Source of the DNA: Sphingobium fluviale
GTDB lineage: Bacteria > Pseudomonadota > Alphaproteobacteria > Sphingomonadales > Sphingomonadaceae
DNA length: 64,000 nucleotides
Reading direction: 5' to 3'
Assembly: GCF_004122115.1 (NCBI RefSeq)
Contig: NZ_SBKP01000003.1
Span: 248,001 to 312,000, forward strand
Numbering within the stretch: position 1 is the first letter of the stretch; the number at the start of each line of letters is the position of its first letter. Under the pieces are notes generated by a model. That model did not search any database. It saw only the letters and a list, made by a program, of their open reading frames with translations, and was not told the DNA's origin. Made by a program: the position numbers and the translations under genes. Below, in pieces: positions 1 through 8,066 of the stretch.

Positions 1-720
1 ATCAAGAACCTGTCGGATCGGTCCAGCCGCCTTCAGCTCGTTATCGCGGGCGTGGGCGCCAACCTCACGGAGCTGATCGAGCATATTCCCTCGATCCGGC
101 GCAACATTCTGGGCTATCAGGTGCCCAACATGTCGAACGGTGAGATCGAGGAGCTGATCCACAACGGCGAAAAGATCTGCGGCCTTACCTTTGACCGTGA
201 GGCGATCGCGTTCATCAGCGCGGTGGCCTATGGCTCGCCCTATATCGCCAGCCTGCTGAGCCAGCATGCGGGCCTGGCGGCGGTGGACCGCGAGGCGAGC
301 ATGGTCGAAAAGCGCGACGTGGCCGATGCCATCAACCACTCTGTCGATGAAATCCGCCATCGCGTCTCCAGCCTCAGCCTGTTTCAGACGGGCCGCGCCA
401 AAGCCGATGGCCATGGCACCAACCTTGGCTTGCTCGCGCGCCTTGCGCTGCATTATGGCGGCCGCCTGATGCCGCACCAGGCCGATGAGGTGATCCGCAA
501 GCCGGGGCAGGGGCTGGCCTATATGCAAAAGATGCAGCAGGACTATGGCTTGCTGGAGCCGTTGGCGGATGACCCGGCGGGTGCCTATCACTTCAAGGAA
601 GAGGGCGTGCCGGTTTATCTCTGGATCGAGCTGGCGCAATCGCACTTCGCAGGCGAAAAGAGCAACACCAAGCTGCTCGATGCGCTGCTCGATAAATATG
701 CGGTGGCACAGAACGCCTGA
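1..720 (+). CDS. AAA-type ATPase, C-terminal part (cut by window edge)
   Basis: The frame is open from base 1 and ends at TGA 718-720, so the start and the Walker motifs lie outside the window. The visible 239 residues begin in what looks like the last strands of an AAA/ExeA-type ATPase core (residues LQLVIAGVGANL), followed by an all-helical region with a sensor-2-like stretch (GSPYIASLLSQHAG). Such ATPases occur in exosortase/PEP-CTERM exopolysaccharide loci, and EPS genes follow directly, so a role in polysaccharide production is an inference from context. The GTG at 52 is an internal valine codon in continuous frame, not a convincing start. It could also be an unrelated ExeA/TniB-like ATPase. 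Confidence 0.6.
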   Translation: MKNLSDRSSRLQLVIAGVGANLTELIEHIPSIRRNILGYQVPNMSNGEIEELIHNGEKICGLTFDREAIAFISAVAYGSPYIASLLSQHAGLAAVDREASMVEKRDVADAINHSVDEIRHRVSSLSLFQTGRAKADGHGTNLGLLARLALHYGGRLMPHQADEVIRKPGQGLAYMQKMQQDYGLLEPLADDPAGAYHFKEEGVPVYLWIELAQSHFAGEKSNTKLLDALLDKYAVAQNA

Positions 721-740
721 CATAGCGGGGAAATAGGGCC

Positions 741-1382
741 GTGCTGGCTTCGCTTGTCGAAAAGATCAGGATCAAGCTGTGGTCGCGCCGCCAGCATGAT
801 AATGTGCCGCTGCGCGCCTATTTCCGCGATCGTTTCCGCATCGATGTCGGGCTATACAGCTATGGCTGTTTCGACCGCTGGCGCATGCCGGGGCCGATCC
901 GTATCGGGCGCTATTGCTCGCTTGCCAACACTGTCCGTTCCGCGCCGATCAACCACCCGTTCGATGCGATGACGACCCACCCGGCGCTGTATGAACGCAA
1001 GTTTGGCGTGGTGGACGAGGATATTTTCTACGACGACGTGCTGGTGATCGAGGATGATGTCTGGATCGGCCATAATGTGATGATCCTGCCCGGCTGCAAG
1101 CATGTGGGGCGGGGGGCGATCATCGGCGCGGGCGCGGTGGTGACGAAGGATGTGCCTGCCTACGCCATTGTCGCGGGCAACCCCGCCAAGAAGCTGCGGG
1201 ATCGCTTTACGCCGGACCTCATCGCCGCGCTGGAGGCCAGCCGCTGGTGGGAGCTTGACCCGCCCGCGCTGCGCCAGCTCGTGCGCGCCAATCCCGAACT
1301 GGTGTTTCATCCTACTGCCGCGTCGGTGGAGGCATGGGCCAAGGCGGGCAGGCGGCCGGACTGGACGGGCGCGGGGCAATGA
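741..1382 (+). CDS. CatB-like hexapeptide-repeat O-acyltransferase
   Basis: A 213-residue left-handed beta-helix acyltransferase of the xenobiotic/CatB branch. It shows the NHP...THP histidine segment near residues 72-82 and a hexapeptide-repeat run from about 107 to 150 ([31 protein letters not shown]), the usual C-terminal signature. It would transfer an acetyl or similar acyl group from acyl-CoA to a hydroxyl, here probably a sugar of the exopolysaccharide (inference from neighbours). The GTG start at 741 is preceded by GGGGAAA about 8 bases upstream and lies 20 bases after the ATPase gene. The stop overlaps the next start as ATGA, so translation is probably coupled. Confidence 0.85.
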   Translation: MLASLVEKIRIKLWSRRQHDNVPLRAYFRDRFRIDVGLYSYGCFDRWRMPGPIRIGRYCSLANTVRSAPINHPFDAMTTHPALYERKFGVVDEDIFYDDVLVIEDDVWIGHNVMILPGCKHVGRGAIIGAGAVVTKDVPAYAIVAGNPAKKLRDRFTPDLIAALEASRWWELDPPALRQLVRANPELVFHPTAASVEAWAKAGRRPDWTGAGQ

Positions 1383-2269
1383 CATCCGTTCCGCGCATCA
1401 GCGTCGTCGTCCCGCATTATAACGATCTTGAGAGGCTGGATCGCTGCCTCGGCGCGCTTTGCGCACAGACGATGCCGCGCGACGCCTATGAGATCATCGT
1501 GGCGGACAACAACTCTCCCTGCGGCATCGCGGCAGTGGAGCAGGTGGTGGCAGGGCGTGCGCGGATCGTTACTGCGATGACGCCGGGCGCTGGTCCGGCG
1601 CGCAATGCCGGGGCCGAAGCGGCAGGGGGAGAAATCCTCGCCTTTACGGATAGCGACTGCGTGCCTGACGCCGCATGGCTGGAGCGCGGCGTTGCAGCGC
1701 TGGGGCGGGGTGGCGATTTCATCGGCGGCGGCATGAAGGTGTTGGTGCCCGGTGGGCGGCCAATGAGCGGCGCGGAGGCCTTTGAAACCGTATTCGCCTT
1801 TGACAATGAACGCTATGTCAAGCGGCTGCACTTTACCGTAACCGCCAATCTCTTTTGCCCGCGCGCCCTGTTTTTGAAGGTCGGCCCATTCCGAACAGCG
1901 GTGTCCGAAGACAATGAATGGTGCTGGCGCGCACGCGCGATGGGCTTTTCCATCGGCTATGCGGCGGACGCGATCGTCGGCCATCCGGCGCGGGCGGACT
2001 GGGCGCAACTGAAGGGCAAATGGCGGCGCATCTGCGCGGAACGCTATGCCTTGAGCCGCGATGGCGGGGCGTCTGCGCTCAAGTGGATCGGCAAAACATG
2101 GCTGGAGCTGCCCGCTATCCCGGTTCACGCGCTGCGCATCCTCACAGATCGTCGCGTGCCGAGCGTGGGTGAGCGCTTATCCGCGCTGGGCACGCTCGCG
2201 GCTATTCGCCTGTGGCGCTTTGTCGAGGGGCATCGCATCGTGCTGCGCGGGGGCGGCCACGCCGCATGA
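1379..2269 (+). CDS. Glycosyltransferase family 2
   Basis: A 296-residue GT-A fold glycosyltransferase. The N-terminal nucleotide-binding segment [14 protein letters not shown] is at residues 7-20, the acidic metal-binding motif TDSDC near 83-88 and an EDNEWCWR segment near 177, which matches the catalytic ED region of inverting GT2 enzymes. The C-terminal third carries hydrophobic, basic stretches that may associate with the membrane. It likely adds one sugar of the exopolysaccharide repeat on the lipid carrier, but donor and linkage cannot be read from sequence. The ATG at 1379 is chosen over the upstream in-frame ATG at 1334 because it forms an ATGA overlap with the acyltransferase stop. 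Confidence 0.88.
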   Translation: MTSVPRISVVVPHYNDLERLDRCLGALCAQTMPRDAYEIIVADNNSPCGIAAVEQVVAGRARIVTAMTPGAGPARNAGAEAAGGEILAFTDSDCVPDAAWLERGVAALGRGGDFIGGGMKVLVPGGRPMSGAEAFETVFAFDNERYVKRLHFTVTANLFCPRALFLKVGPFRTAVSEDNEWCWRARAMGFSIGYAADAIVGHPARADWAQLKGKWRRICAERYALSRDGGASALKWIGKTWLELPAIPVHALRILTDRRVPSVGERLSALGTLAAIRLWRFVEGHRIVLRGGGHAA

Positions 2270-3198
2270 GCGCCGCGCCGTTTCCGGTCAGCATCTGCAT
2301 CGTCGCGTTTCACAATGCCGAGGAAATCGCCGGGTGCCTCGCCGCGCTGGGGCAATCGACCTATACCGATTTCGATGTCGTCATCTGCGAAAATGGCGGC
2401 GAGCGATCTTTCGCCAGGCTGAAAGCTGCCGTGCCAGAGCGCCTGCCAGGCGGGCAGGCGGTGGAATGTCTGCTCGCGCCCGGTAATCTGGGCTATGCGG
2501 GCGGCGTCAACCTCGCGATGCGCGCCCGGCCAGACGCCGCTGCGTGGTGGATCGTCAACCCCGATACCGCGCCGGACGCGGGCGCGCTTGCTGCACTGGT
2601 GGAACGGCTGCGGCGCGGCGATTGCCATATGGTGGGCGGCGTGCTGCATGATGCTGATGGCCGGGTGCAGGCTTATGGCGGGCATTGGCGTTATTGGTTC
2701 GCACGCGCGGTGTCGATCGGCATGGGCGCGCGGTTGAGCGACCCGGTAGATCCCGCCGCCATCGAGGCGCGAATGAACTATGTGCTGGGCGCATCGATGC
2801 TGGTGGACCGGCTCTTCGTTGAGCGCGTCGGCCTGATGCGCGATGAATATTTCCTCTATTGCGAGGAGGTGGAGTGGGGGCTGCGCGCGCGCAAGCTGGG
2901 GCTGAAGCTCGGCTTCGCCCCCGATGCGCGGGTGCGCCACGATCAGGGCAGCACCACCGGCTCCGCGGGCGCGATCAAAAGCCGGAAGCGGCTGCCCATC
3001 TATATGGACGAGCGCAACAAGCTGCATGTGGTGCGGGATATTTCCGGCTGGCGCCTTCCGGTCGCGGCGATGGCGACGCTTGCTCTGCTGTCTTTGCGCT
3101 ATGGCGCGCGGGGCGCATGGCGGCAGTGGGGCTATGCGTTGTCCGGCTGGTGGGCGGGCATCAGGGGCGAGCGCGGTGTGCCGCCGATGCTGGGGTAA
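2266..3198 (+). CDS. Glycosyltransferase family 2, rhamnosyltransferase-like
   Basis: A 310-residue GT2 enzyme. It starts VSICIVAFHNAEEI, has a GGVNLAMR segment, the VNPDTAP motif where many GT2 enzymes carry DxD, and the FLYCEEVEWGLR...RHDQGSTTG block typical of WbbL/rhamnosyltransferase-type GT2 proteins. Rhamnose as the donor sugar is therefore plausible but only inferred. The ATG at 2266 overlaps the previous stop as ATGA. It is the last gene of the plus-strand group, and two palindromic elements follow before the convergent epsI-type gene. Confidence 0.87.
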   Translation: MSAAPFPVSICIVAFHNAEEIAGCLAALGQSTYTDFDVVICENGGERSFARLKAAVPERLPGGQAVECLLAPGNLGYAGGVNLAMRARPDAAAWWIVNPDTAPDAGALAALVERLRRGDCHMVGGVLHDADGRVQAYGGHWRYWFARAVSIGMGARLSDPVDPAAIEARMNYVLGASMLVDRLFVERVGLMRDEYFLYCEEVEWGLRARKLGLKLGFAPDARVRHDQGSTTGSAGAIKSRKRLPIYMDERNKLHVVRDISGWRLPVAAMATLALLSLRYGARGAWRQWGYALSGWWAGIRGERGVPPMLG

Positions 3199-3208
3199 AA
3201 GATCAGCC

Positions 3209-3282
3209 TAGTGTGGTGGATTTGAAATTCGCTACATGTGTCGGCATGGTTCGGAGCGAATTTCAAATCCATAAACCACACT
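3209..3282. repeat. Palindromic intergenic element, copy 1 of 2
   Basis: An imperfect hairpin. The left arm 3210-3233 (AGTGTGGT then GGATTTGAAATTCGCT) pairs with the right arm 3254-3281. The right arm carries four extra bases (ATAA, 3271-3274) that bulge between an outer 8-bp and an inner 16-bp stem. The loop is about 20 bases. It lies in the gap between the convergent GT2 and epsI-type genes and could act as a bidirectional terminator. The left end reads CTAGTG, as in the second copy. Confidence 0.8.
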
Positions 3283-3297
3283 GGAATCATAAAGTTG

Positions 3298-3373
3298 CTA
3301 GTGATCCTGTTGAATCTGAAGTCCGCTCTGCGCCATCCCGATAATGGGGCGGACTTCAGATTCGGGTCACTAG
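3298..3373. repeat. Palindromic intergenic element, copy 2 of 2, overlapping the epsI 3' end
   Basis: The ends are CTAGTGA and TCACTAG. A 10-position outer stem with one mismatch is followed by a 15-bp inner stem (GAATCTGAAGTCCGC, 3313-3327, with its complement at 3350-3364). Here the four-base bulge (TGTT) is in the left arm. The layout and the TGAA-T-CGC core resemble copy 1 sixteen bases upstream, while the arm sequences differ and have changed together. The right arm supplies the last five codons and the TGA of the minus-strand gene beginning at 4063. Confidence 0.8.
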
Positions 3374-4063
3374 CGCCTTCGCGCGTTCTGTACCGATGAA
3401 GCCGGGGCGGCTATTGGCGGGAACCGCACGAACCAGCGCCGCGAGGAAGGCATTGAGCCGATCATAAGCCGGCGAGGCCTCTGGCCCCATGCGCAAGGTC
3501 GAGGCACGAACGAGCACGCCATCACTGATGATGCCATCCATGGCCGTTTCCAGCCGGTTGCGCCTTTGCTCGCCCGCTGTACGGGGCAGGAACTCGCCCA
3601 GCCGCGTCCAGTAGACGATATCCTCCATGCGGATGCCCTCGCCAGCGGTGAGGGCCACAGCAGGGATGGATGCGCCCCCGCCCAGCGCAATATCGTCATT
3701 GCGGCGAGATCCGATTGCGAGGCCGATGGCAGGATAGCAGCTTTCCGGCCGGTGAAGCTGGAGAATGTCGCTCTGCGCCTGTCCATAAGCGACGAGCAGC
3801 ATGATCTGTTCGCCGGTCTTGGTGTTGATATAGAGCCGGGTCAGCGTATCGGCATAAAGCTTGTCGGTGAGGCTGCCGGGTATCTCTGGCACCACGATGT
3901 CGCCGCCTTCGCCCAGCGTCCACGGCCCGATTGTCTTGGGCACGAGGTTTGTCAGCGGCTGCTGCGGCATCAGGGTGATCTGCGTGCGCGGGCGCAGCGC
4001 CTCCGCCACGCCCAGCGCCGCTACGCAGGCGCCACCGATCAGGAAATCCCGCCGCGTGATCAT
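3356..4063 (-). CDS. epsI: Exosortase-associated protein EpsI family
   Basis: A 235-residue protein with an N-terminal RRDFLIGG segment resembling a twin-arginine or membrane signal, followed by the EpsI-domain pattern: IGPWT near residue 45, RLYINTKTGEQIMLLVAYGQ, LHRPESCYPAIG near 105-116, and a C-terminal helix. EpsI proteins accompany exosortases in exopolysaccharide loci; the molecular function is unsettled. The ATG at 4063 overlaps the exosortase stop as ATGA, which decides the start over a much longer upstream frame. The last codons (L-V-T-R-I-stop) lie inside a palindromic repeat, so the original C-terminus may have been replaced. Confidence 0.85.
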   Translation of the reverse strand: MITRRDFLIGGACVAALGVAEALRPRTQITLMPQQPLTNLVPKTIGPWTLGEGGDIVVPEIPGSLTDKLYADTLTRLYINTKTGEQIMLLVAYGQAQSDILQLHRPESCYPAIGLAIGSRRNDDIALGGGASIPAVALTAGEGIRMEDIVYWTRLGEFLPRTAGEQRRNRLETAMDGIISDGVLVRASTLRMGPEASPAYDRLNAFLAALVRAVPANSRPGFIGTERAKALVTRI

Positions 4064-4956
4064 GCGTTGGCCCCCAGCCTTTTGCCCAGCAGACGCTGCA
4101 ACAGCCAGTCGAGGCCAAACATCGCTGCCAGCGCCACCGTGAACAGCATGATGCCCGTCGTTACATGCAAAAAGCCTTGGGCCACGCCGTCGCCATAATA
4201 ATGCGTGAGCAATATGAGTGCGATCACCCTCAGGATGTTGACGATAATCGCCACCGGTATGATGAGAGAGACCAGCAACAGCGCATAGCGCCACGAAGCC
4301 CTATGCAGCAGATAGATATAGAACAAAGTGATCGCCGTGAGGCCGACGATGCTGTTCATCCCCGCGCAGGCGTCCTCCACCAGCAACTGATAGCTGCCGA
4401 CGAACAGCGTCACCCCCTCGCGCAGGATCGGGTAGCCCAGCGGCTCCAGCAGGCCGGTTGCCACGGTGGAAACGAGCGTGCGCAGCGGCGCTGTCGCCTG
4501 ATCGATCAGCCAGCCGGGCGGCGGCACCAGAAAGCCGAGGTAGAAGAACGGGAAGACATTGTGCCTGAGGGCCGGCCAGCCCGCCAGCCGATATGCCAGC
4601 CCCAGCACCGCGCCATAGACGCCCAGCGCCTCAAGGCTGATGAAATCATAGGCACGGCCAAAGGCGTATATCGGCAGGGCAAGCGCCAGTATCAGCGCAA
4701 CGACAGGCCCGCTGGCCGGGGCAAGGCGTGCGCGCATATCGGGCAGGCACTGGGTAATGAGCCACAGGCCGGTCGCGAGCACAATCGGCCCGTGCGCGCC
4801 GATTTCCATCGACCACACCTCGCGCCCCAGCCCGCCGAGCGTAGGCACCAGCAGGATAAGGAAGCCCGCCCACAATGGCCAGTGGCGCAGCAGCGCCGCT
4901 CGCCACCAGAGGGGTTGGCTGGCTGGCTCCGGTGCGGGGGCTGAAGAGGCGGTCAT
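4060..4956 (-). CDS. Exosortase (archaeo/exosortase family transpeptidase)
   Basis: A 298-residue polytopic membrane protein with about eight hydrophobic segments. The proposed catalytic triad of exosortases is present: Cys198 in DACAGMNS, Arg243 in NILRVIAL and His264 in FLHVTTG. Exosortases cleave PEP-CTERM-type sorting signals of exported proteins and are genetically linked to EPS production. Pairing with a separate EpsI gene suggests the sphingomonad XrtV type, but that subtype is from memory and not proven here. A candidate substrate with a PEP-CTERM tail is encoded at 17561-18193. It is sixth in the minus-strand operon starting near 10286. Confidence 0.9.
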   Translation of the reverse strand: MTASSAPAPEPASQPLWWRAALLRHWPLWAGFLILLVPTLGGLGREVWSMEIGAHGPIVLATGLWLITQCLPDMRARLAPASGPVVALILALALPIYAFGRAYDFISLEALGVYGAVLGLAYRLAGWPALRHNVFPFFYLGFLVPPPGWLIDQATAPLRTLVSTVATGLLEPLGYPILREGVTLFVGSYQLLVEDACAGMNSIVGLTAITLFYIYLLHRASWRYALLLVSLIIPVAIIVNILRVIALILLTHYYGDGVAQGFLHVTTGIMLFTVALAAMFGLDWLLQRLLGKRLGANA

Positions 4957-5000
4957 GGGTTCCCTGCCAGAAATAGCTGCACGACCGCGCTATCGGCTCG

Positions 5001-5807
5001 TCAGAAGTCGTTGAGGAAGGTGCCGATCACCGTCGCACGATCGGATGTCAGCTCGTCGGCGAGCTGCTTCACATCGCTGACGTAGCTGCTGTCCTTCTTG
5101 GCGACCAGCATCGCATAGCGCACGGCCATGGCGATGCGGCGTGCGTCGGCAGAGGTGTGGCCCGGCGGGGTATCGACGATCGTTACATCATAATCGCGCA
5201 GGCAGGTGTCGAGCAGCTCGCTCATCGCGCGGCTGGCAAGCAGCTCTTGCGGGTTGGGCGCGATGCCGCCCGAATAGATGAGCGAGAGATTGGGGAAGAC
5301 ATCCGCCTGAATCACGTCGCCAAACTCTACCTCGTTGTCGCCAAGGCACTGGCGCAGGCCCGCAGGCGCCTTGTCTGGCGCGATATAGTCTTCAAGGCCG
5401 GGCGAGCGCATGTTGGCATCGATCAGCATCGTGTTGAGACCGGCCATCGCAAACGACATGGCAAGGTTCACGGCCACATAGCTGGTGCCCACGCCCGGCG
5501 TTGCGGCACAGATTGCGAGCGAGCGGCGGCCATCGCCGATATGCTTGGCCTTGAGGTGGGTCTGGAGCGAGCCGAAACTTTCCGCCTGAACCGAATTGGG
5601 GGCAGAGAGCGCTACAATCTTGCGCGAAAAGCGAAAGCCGCTGCGCCCGATGACGGTCTGGCCGGTCTCATCGATAATCAGCGGACCAGCTTCCGCTGTC
5701 TCTGGCGTGGCATCTGTCACGTCAGCGACGGTTTCGGCCTGCTCGCTGAGCTGCTGTTCGACCATGGCTTCACTTTCTTCCCTCTGGGGCATATCCATCT
5801 GCGTCAT
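5001..5807 (-). CDS. CpsD/CapB/GelE-type P-loop protein, predicted pseudokinase
   Basis: A 268-residue homologue of the cytoplasmic bacterial tyrosine-kinase partner of Wzz-type chain-length proteins. Residues 1-60 are acidic and probably disordered; the P-loop domain runs from about 75 to the end. The Walker A region reads ATPGVGTSY, so Thr108 stands where the GK(S/T) lysine belongs. Walker A-prime reads LIDANMR with Asn132 for the usual Asp, while Walker B (VTIVDTPP) is kept. No C-terminal tyrosine cluster is visible. ATP-dependent autokinase activity is therefore doubtful; a regulatory or scaffold role in polymer length control is an inference. The ATG at 5807 overlaps the previous stop as ATGA. 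Confidence 0.82.
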   Translation of the reverse strand: MTQMDMPQREESEAMVEQQLSEQAETVADVTDATPETAEAGPLIIDETGQTVIGRSGFRFSRKIVALSAPNSVQAESFGSLQTHLKAKHIGDGRRSLAICAATPGVGTSYVAVNLAMSFAMAGLNTMLIDANMRSPGLEDYIAPDKAPAGLRQCLGDNEVEFGDVIQADVFPNLSLIYSGGIAPNPQELLASRAMSELLDTCLRDYDVTIVDTPPGHTSADARRIAMAVRYAMLVAKKDSSYVSDVKQLADELTSDRATVIGTFLNDF

Positions 5808-7135
5808 GACGCGGCGCGCCCCAATTGCGGCATGCGTATGCCCAATATCCTCCACAACAGGCCTTCCGGGTCTGCATCTGCCGAATGGCCCATGATGCCG
5901 ACAACCGGCAGGCCGCTGTTGACCAAATCCTCTGCGCTACGCACACGGCGGTTGAGCAGCTCGATGATGAGCGCGGCCAGCGTGCCGAAAGCAAAGCTGA
6001 TCGTCAGCGCGCCGCCAAGGATAAGCGGGATGTTCGGGAAATCTGGCGAGCGCGGCACCACGGCGTTGGCAAGCACCTTCACGCCGGATTCGGTGGTTTG
6101 CGCCTGCTGCTCAAAGTCTGCCGCCTTCTGAAGCGCCTTGTCATATTGCGAGCGCAGCACCTGCACGTCGGTCGCCATGCGCTTGGCCTCGCTCACCTTG
6201 CCGCGCTGGGCGAGCACTTTCTGCGTCTGGGCAGAGAGCATGCTGGAGGCCGAGGGACCACCAGGCGCGCTGCCGGAGCGCGCCATTGCGATTTCGCGGG
6301 CAACCGCGGTCTGCGCGGTGGCAAGCTGGCTCCGCAAGGTCTGGAGATCGGGGTGGTTCGGACCCAGAATCTTGGATTGCGAGGCGATCTGGGATTCCAG
6401 CGCCGCAACCTGAACAGTGGACGGGGCAATGAAGGCTCCGGCTGCGGCCTGCGCGGCGGGAGCCGCCTGCGCGAGCATCTTGAGCTTCGCCATTTCCGGG
6501 TCGCTGGCGTCATCGGCAAGGATGATGCCATTCGCTTTTTCAAATGCCGTCAGGCGCTCGACCGCTTTTTTCAGCTTGGTATATGTGTCGTCCGCCTGCT
6601 TGTAATACCAGTTGGCGTTTTTCATCGCATAGTCGCGCTTGGTTGCCAGCACCTGATCGATATAGGCGTCGCGCACCGTATCCGCCATCTTGGCGGCGGT
6701 TTCCGGGTTGGATGACGTATAGGAAATAGCGATGAGGCTGGTGCCAGACATCCAGACCACGTTGGTATTGTCCATCACCGGCTGAGCGAGCCAGCGATGG
6801 AAATCCCGCTTGTCTCCGGGTTGGCGCCGGGCATAGTTGGCCGCCATGCGGGGCGAGTTCTGCCAGCCCAGCATGTCTACCGCGCGCCCGGCGACCTTAT
6901 AGTCCTGCATGAGCTGAACCTGCGTTTTCACATAATCGGGTAGCGAGCGCCCCCCGATCGACTGGCCCGTCACCGGATCGGGCTTGAGGAGATCAAGCTC
7001 AATCCGGGTTGTAGCCTCGTAACGCGGCCGGGCCAGCATCACCACGATGCTCGCGGCAGCAACGGCTCCCAGCACGCTGAGCAGGATGAGCGCCCGCCTT
7101 GCCCATAGGATACGAAAAAACTGCAAGAAGCTCAT
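5804..7135 (-). CDS. Wzz/GumC-type chain-length determinant (polysaccharide co-polymerase)
   Basis: A 443-residue inner-membrane protein with the Wzz layout. There is a short cytoplasmic start, TM1 at about residues 15-34, a periplasmic domain with long coiled-coil helices (about 150-350, rich in Ala, Gln and Lys), and TM2 near 375-395 preceded by a P-rich RSPDFPNIPLI motif. It resembles GelC/SpsC of sphingan producers. It would set polymer length and link polymerisation to export, together with the P-loop protein downstream (ATGA overlap) and the outer-membrane export protein upstream (15-base gap). Confidence 0.88.
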   Translation of the reverse strand: MSFLQFFRILWARRALILLSVLGAVAAASIVVMLARPRYEATTRIELDLLKPDPVTGQSIGGRSLPDYVKTQVQLMQDYKVAGRAVDMLGWQNSPRMAANYARRQPGDKRDFHRWLAQPVMDNTNVVWMSGTSLIAISYTSSNPETAAKMADTVRDAYIDQVLATKRDYAMKNANWYYKQADDTYTKLKKAVERLTAFEKANGIILADDASDPEMAKLKMLAQAAPAAQAAAGAFIAPSTVQVAALESQIASQSKILGPNHPDLQTLRSQLATAQTAVAREIAMARSGSAPGGPSASSMLSAQTQKVLAQRGKVSEAKRMATDVQVLRSQYDKALQKAADFEQQAQTTESGVKVLANAVVPRSPDFPNIPLILGGALTISFAFGTLAALIIELLNRRVRSAEDLVNSGLPVVGIMGHSADADPEGLLWRILGIRMPQLGRAAS

Positions 7136-7150
7136 GTTATGCCCCGGTTT

Positions 7151-8026
7151 CTAAAAGAAGCGTTCGCCCACGTTAATCACATCGCCATTCTTGATAGGCT
7201 CTGATAGCGGGAATTTCTTAATTTCCTTACCATCACGGATGACCTTCACCTTTTTCTCAGACCCCATGGTCGTCAGGCCGCCAGCAGCGGCAATGGCGCG
7301 GCGCAAATCCATGCCGGTGTCGATCTTCAGTGTGCCGGGGCGGGCGATCTGCCCATAGATGTAGAAAGTCTCCGCCTTGGGCACAAACAGCTTGTCACCC
7401 GGCTTGACGAAGGGGTCCTGATCCAGCGTGCCGGTCGCCAGCTTGCGGATATCCAGCTGGATTTCCTCGCCGGTGGTGCGGCGGAGCATGATGAAGTCCG
7501 AGCCGCTGTCGCGCGGGCCGCCCACTAAAGCCAGAATCTCCGACACACGATAGTTGCGGTCCACCGGCACCATGCCGGGCCGCCCCACGTCGCCCAGCAC
7601 GATCACATAGCGACTGGCATAGTTGACGACAGTGACGTTGACGATCGGGTCCGCATAATAGCCGCCCTTCTTGAGCGAGTTCTTGATGGTTTCGCGGAAC
7701 TGGAGCACGCTCATGTCCGCCGCCTTCACCGTGCCGAGGAACGGAAGCTGCAGGGTGCCATCCGCCTGAATCTGCACCTGGGTCTTGAACTCGGCACGGC
7801 CCAGCACCTCGGCGGTAATCACATCTCCCGTGCCCAGCACATAGGCGTCGTCTGTCGGAACGCTGCTGAACGCCTGCGGTGCGGATGCAACGGGCATCGG
7901 CTGTGGGGCGGCAGGCGCGGCCTGCGCGTGGGCGACCATTGTGCTGCCGAACATCATGACCACCAAAAGCGACGCGGCCTTGATGGCATCGTTCATCTTT
8001 GACATCATCGAGCGGGTAAGTGACAT
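7151..8026 (-). CDS. Polysaccharide export protein (Wza/GumB/GelD type, SLBB)
   Basis: A 291-residue secreted protein. The signal peptide has a hydrophobic core near residues 15-34 ending AHAQA; the poly-export domain follows at about 55-130 (YVLGTGDVI...VQIQADGTLQLPFLG), then two SLBB-type domains around 135-190 and 215-265. No lipobox cysteine is present. Members form the outer-membrane or periplasm-spanning channel for EPS. The ATG at 8026 is chosen because AAGGTGAA lies 6-7 bases upstream; an in-frame ATG at 8065 lacks this support. Confidence 0.9.
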   Translation of the reverse strand: MSLTRSMMSKMNDAIKAASLLVVMMFGSTMVAHAQAAPAAPQPMPVASAPQAFSSVPTDDAYVLGTGDVITAEVLGRAEFKTQVQIQADGTLQLPFLGTVKAADMSVLQFRETIKNSLKKGGYYADPIVNVTVVNYASRYVIVLGDVGRPGMVPVDRNYRVSEILALVGGPRDSGSDFIMLRRTTGEEIQLDIRKLATGTLDQDPFVKPGDKLFVPKAETFYIYGQIARPGTLKIDTGMDLRRAIAAAGGLTTMGSEKKVKVIRDGKEIKKFPLSEPIKNGDVINVGERFF

Positions 8027-8066
8027 GGTTCGTTCACCTTCATTCTGTTGGGCAACCTGCCGCATC

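Noticed and set aside
3209..3373. CRISPR-like array from two neighbouring palindromes
   Set aside because: Only two units, non-identical arms, no spacers of regular length and no cas genes.
4165..4944. 259-codon plus-strand frame opposite the exosortase gene
   Set aside because: Extremely Gln/Arg/His-rich translation typical of antisense to a membrane protein gene.
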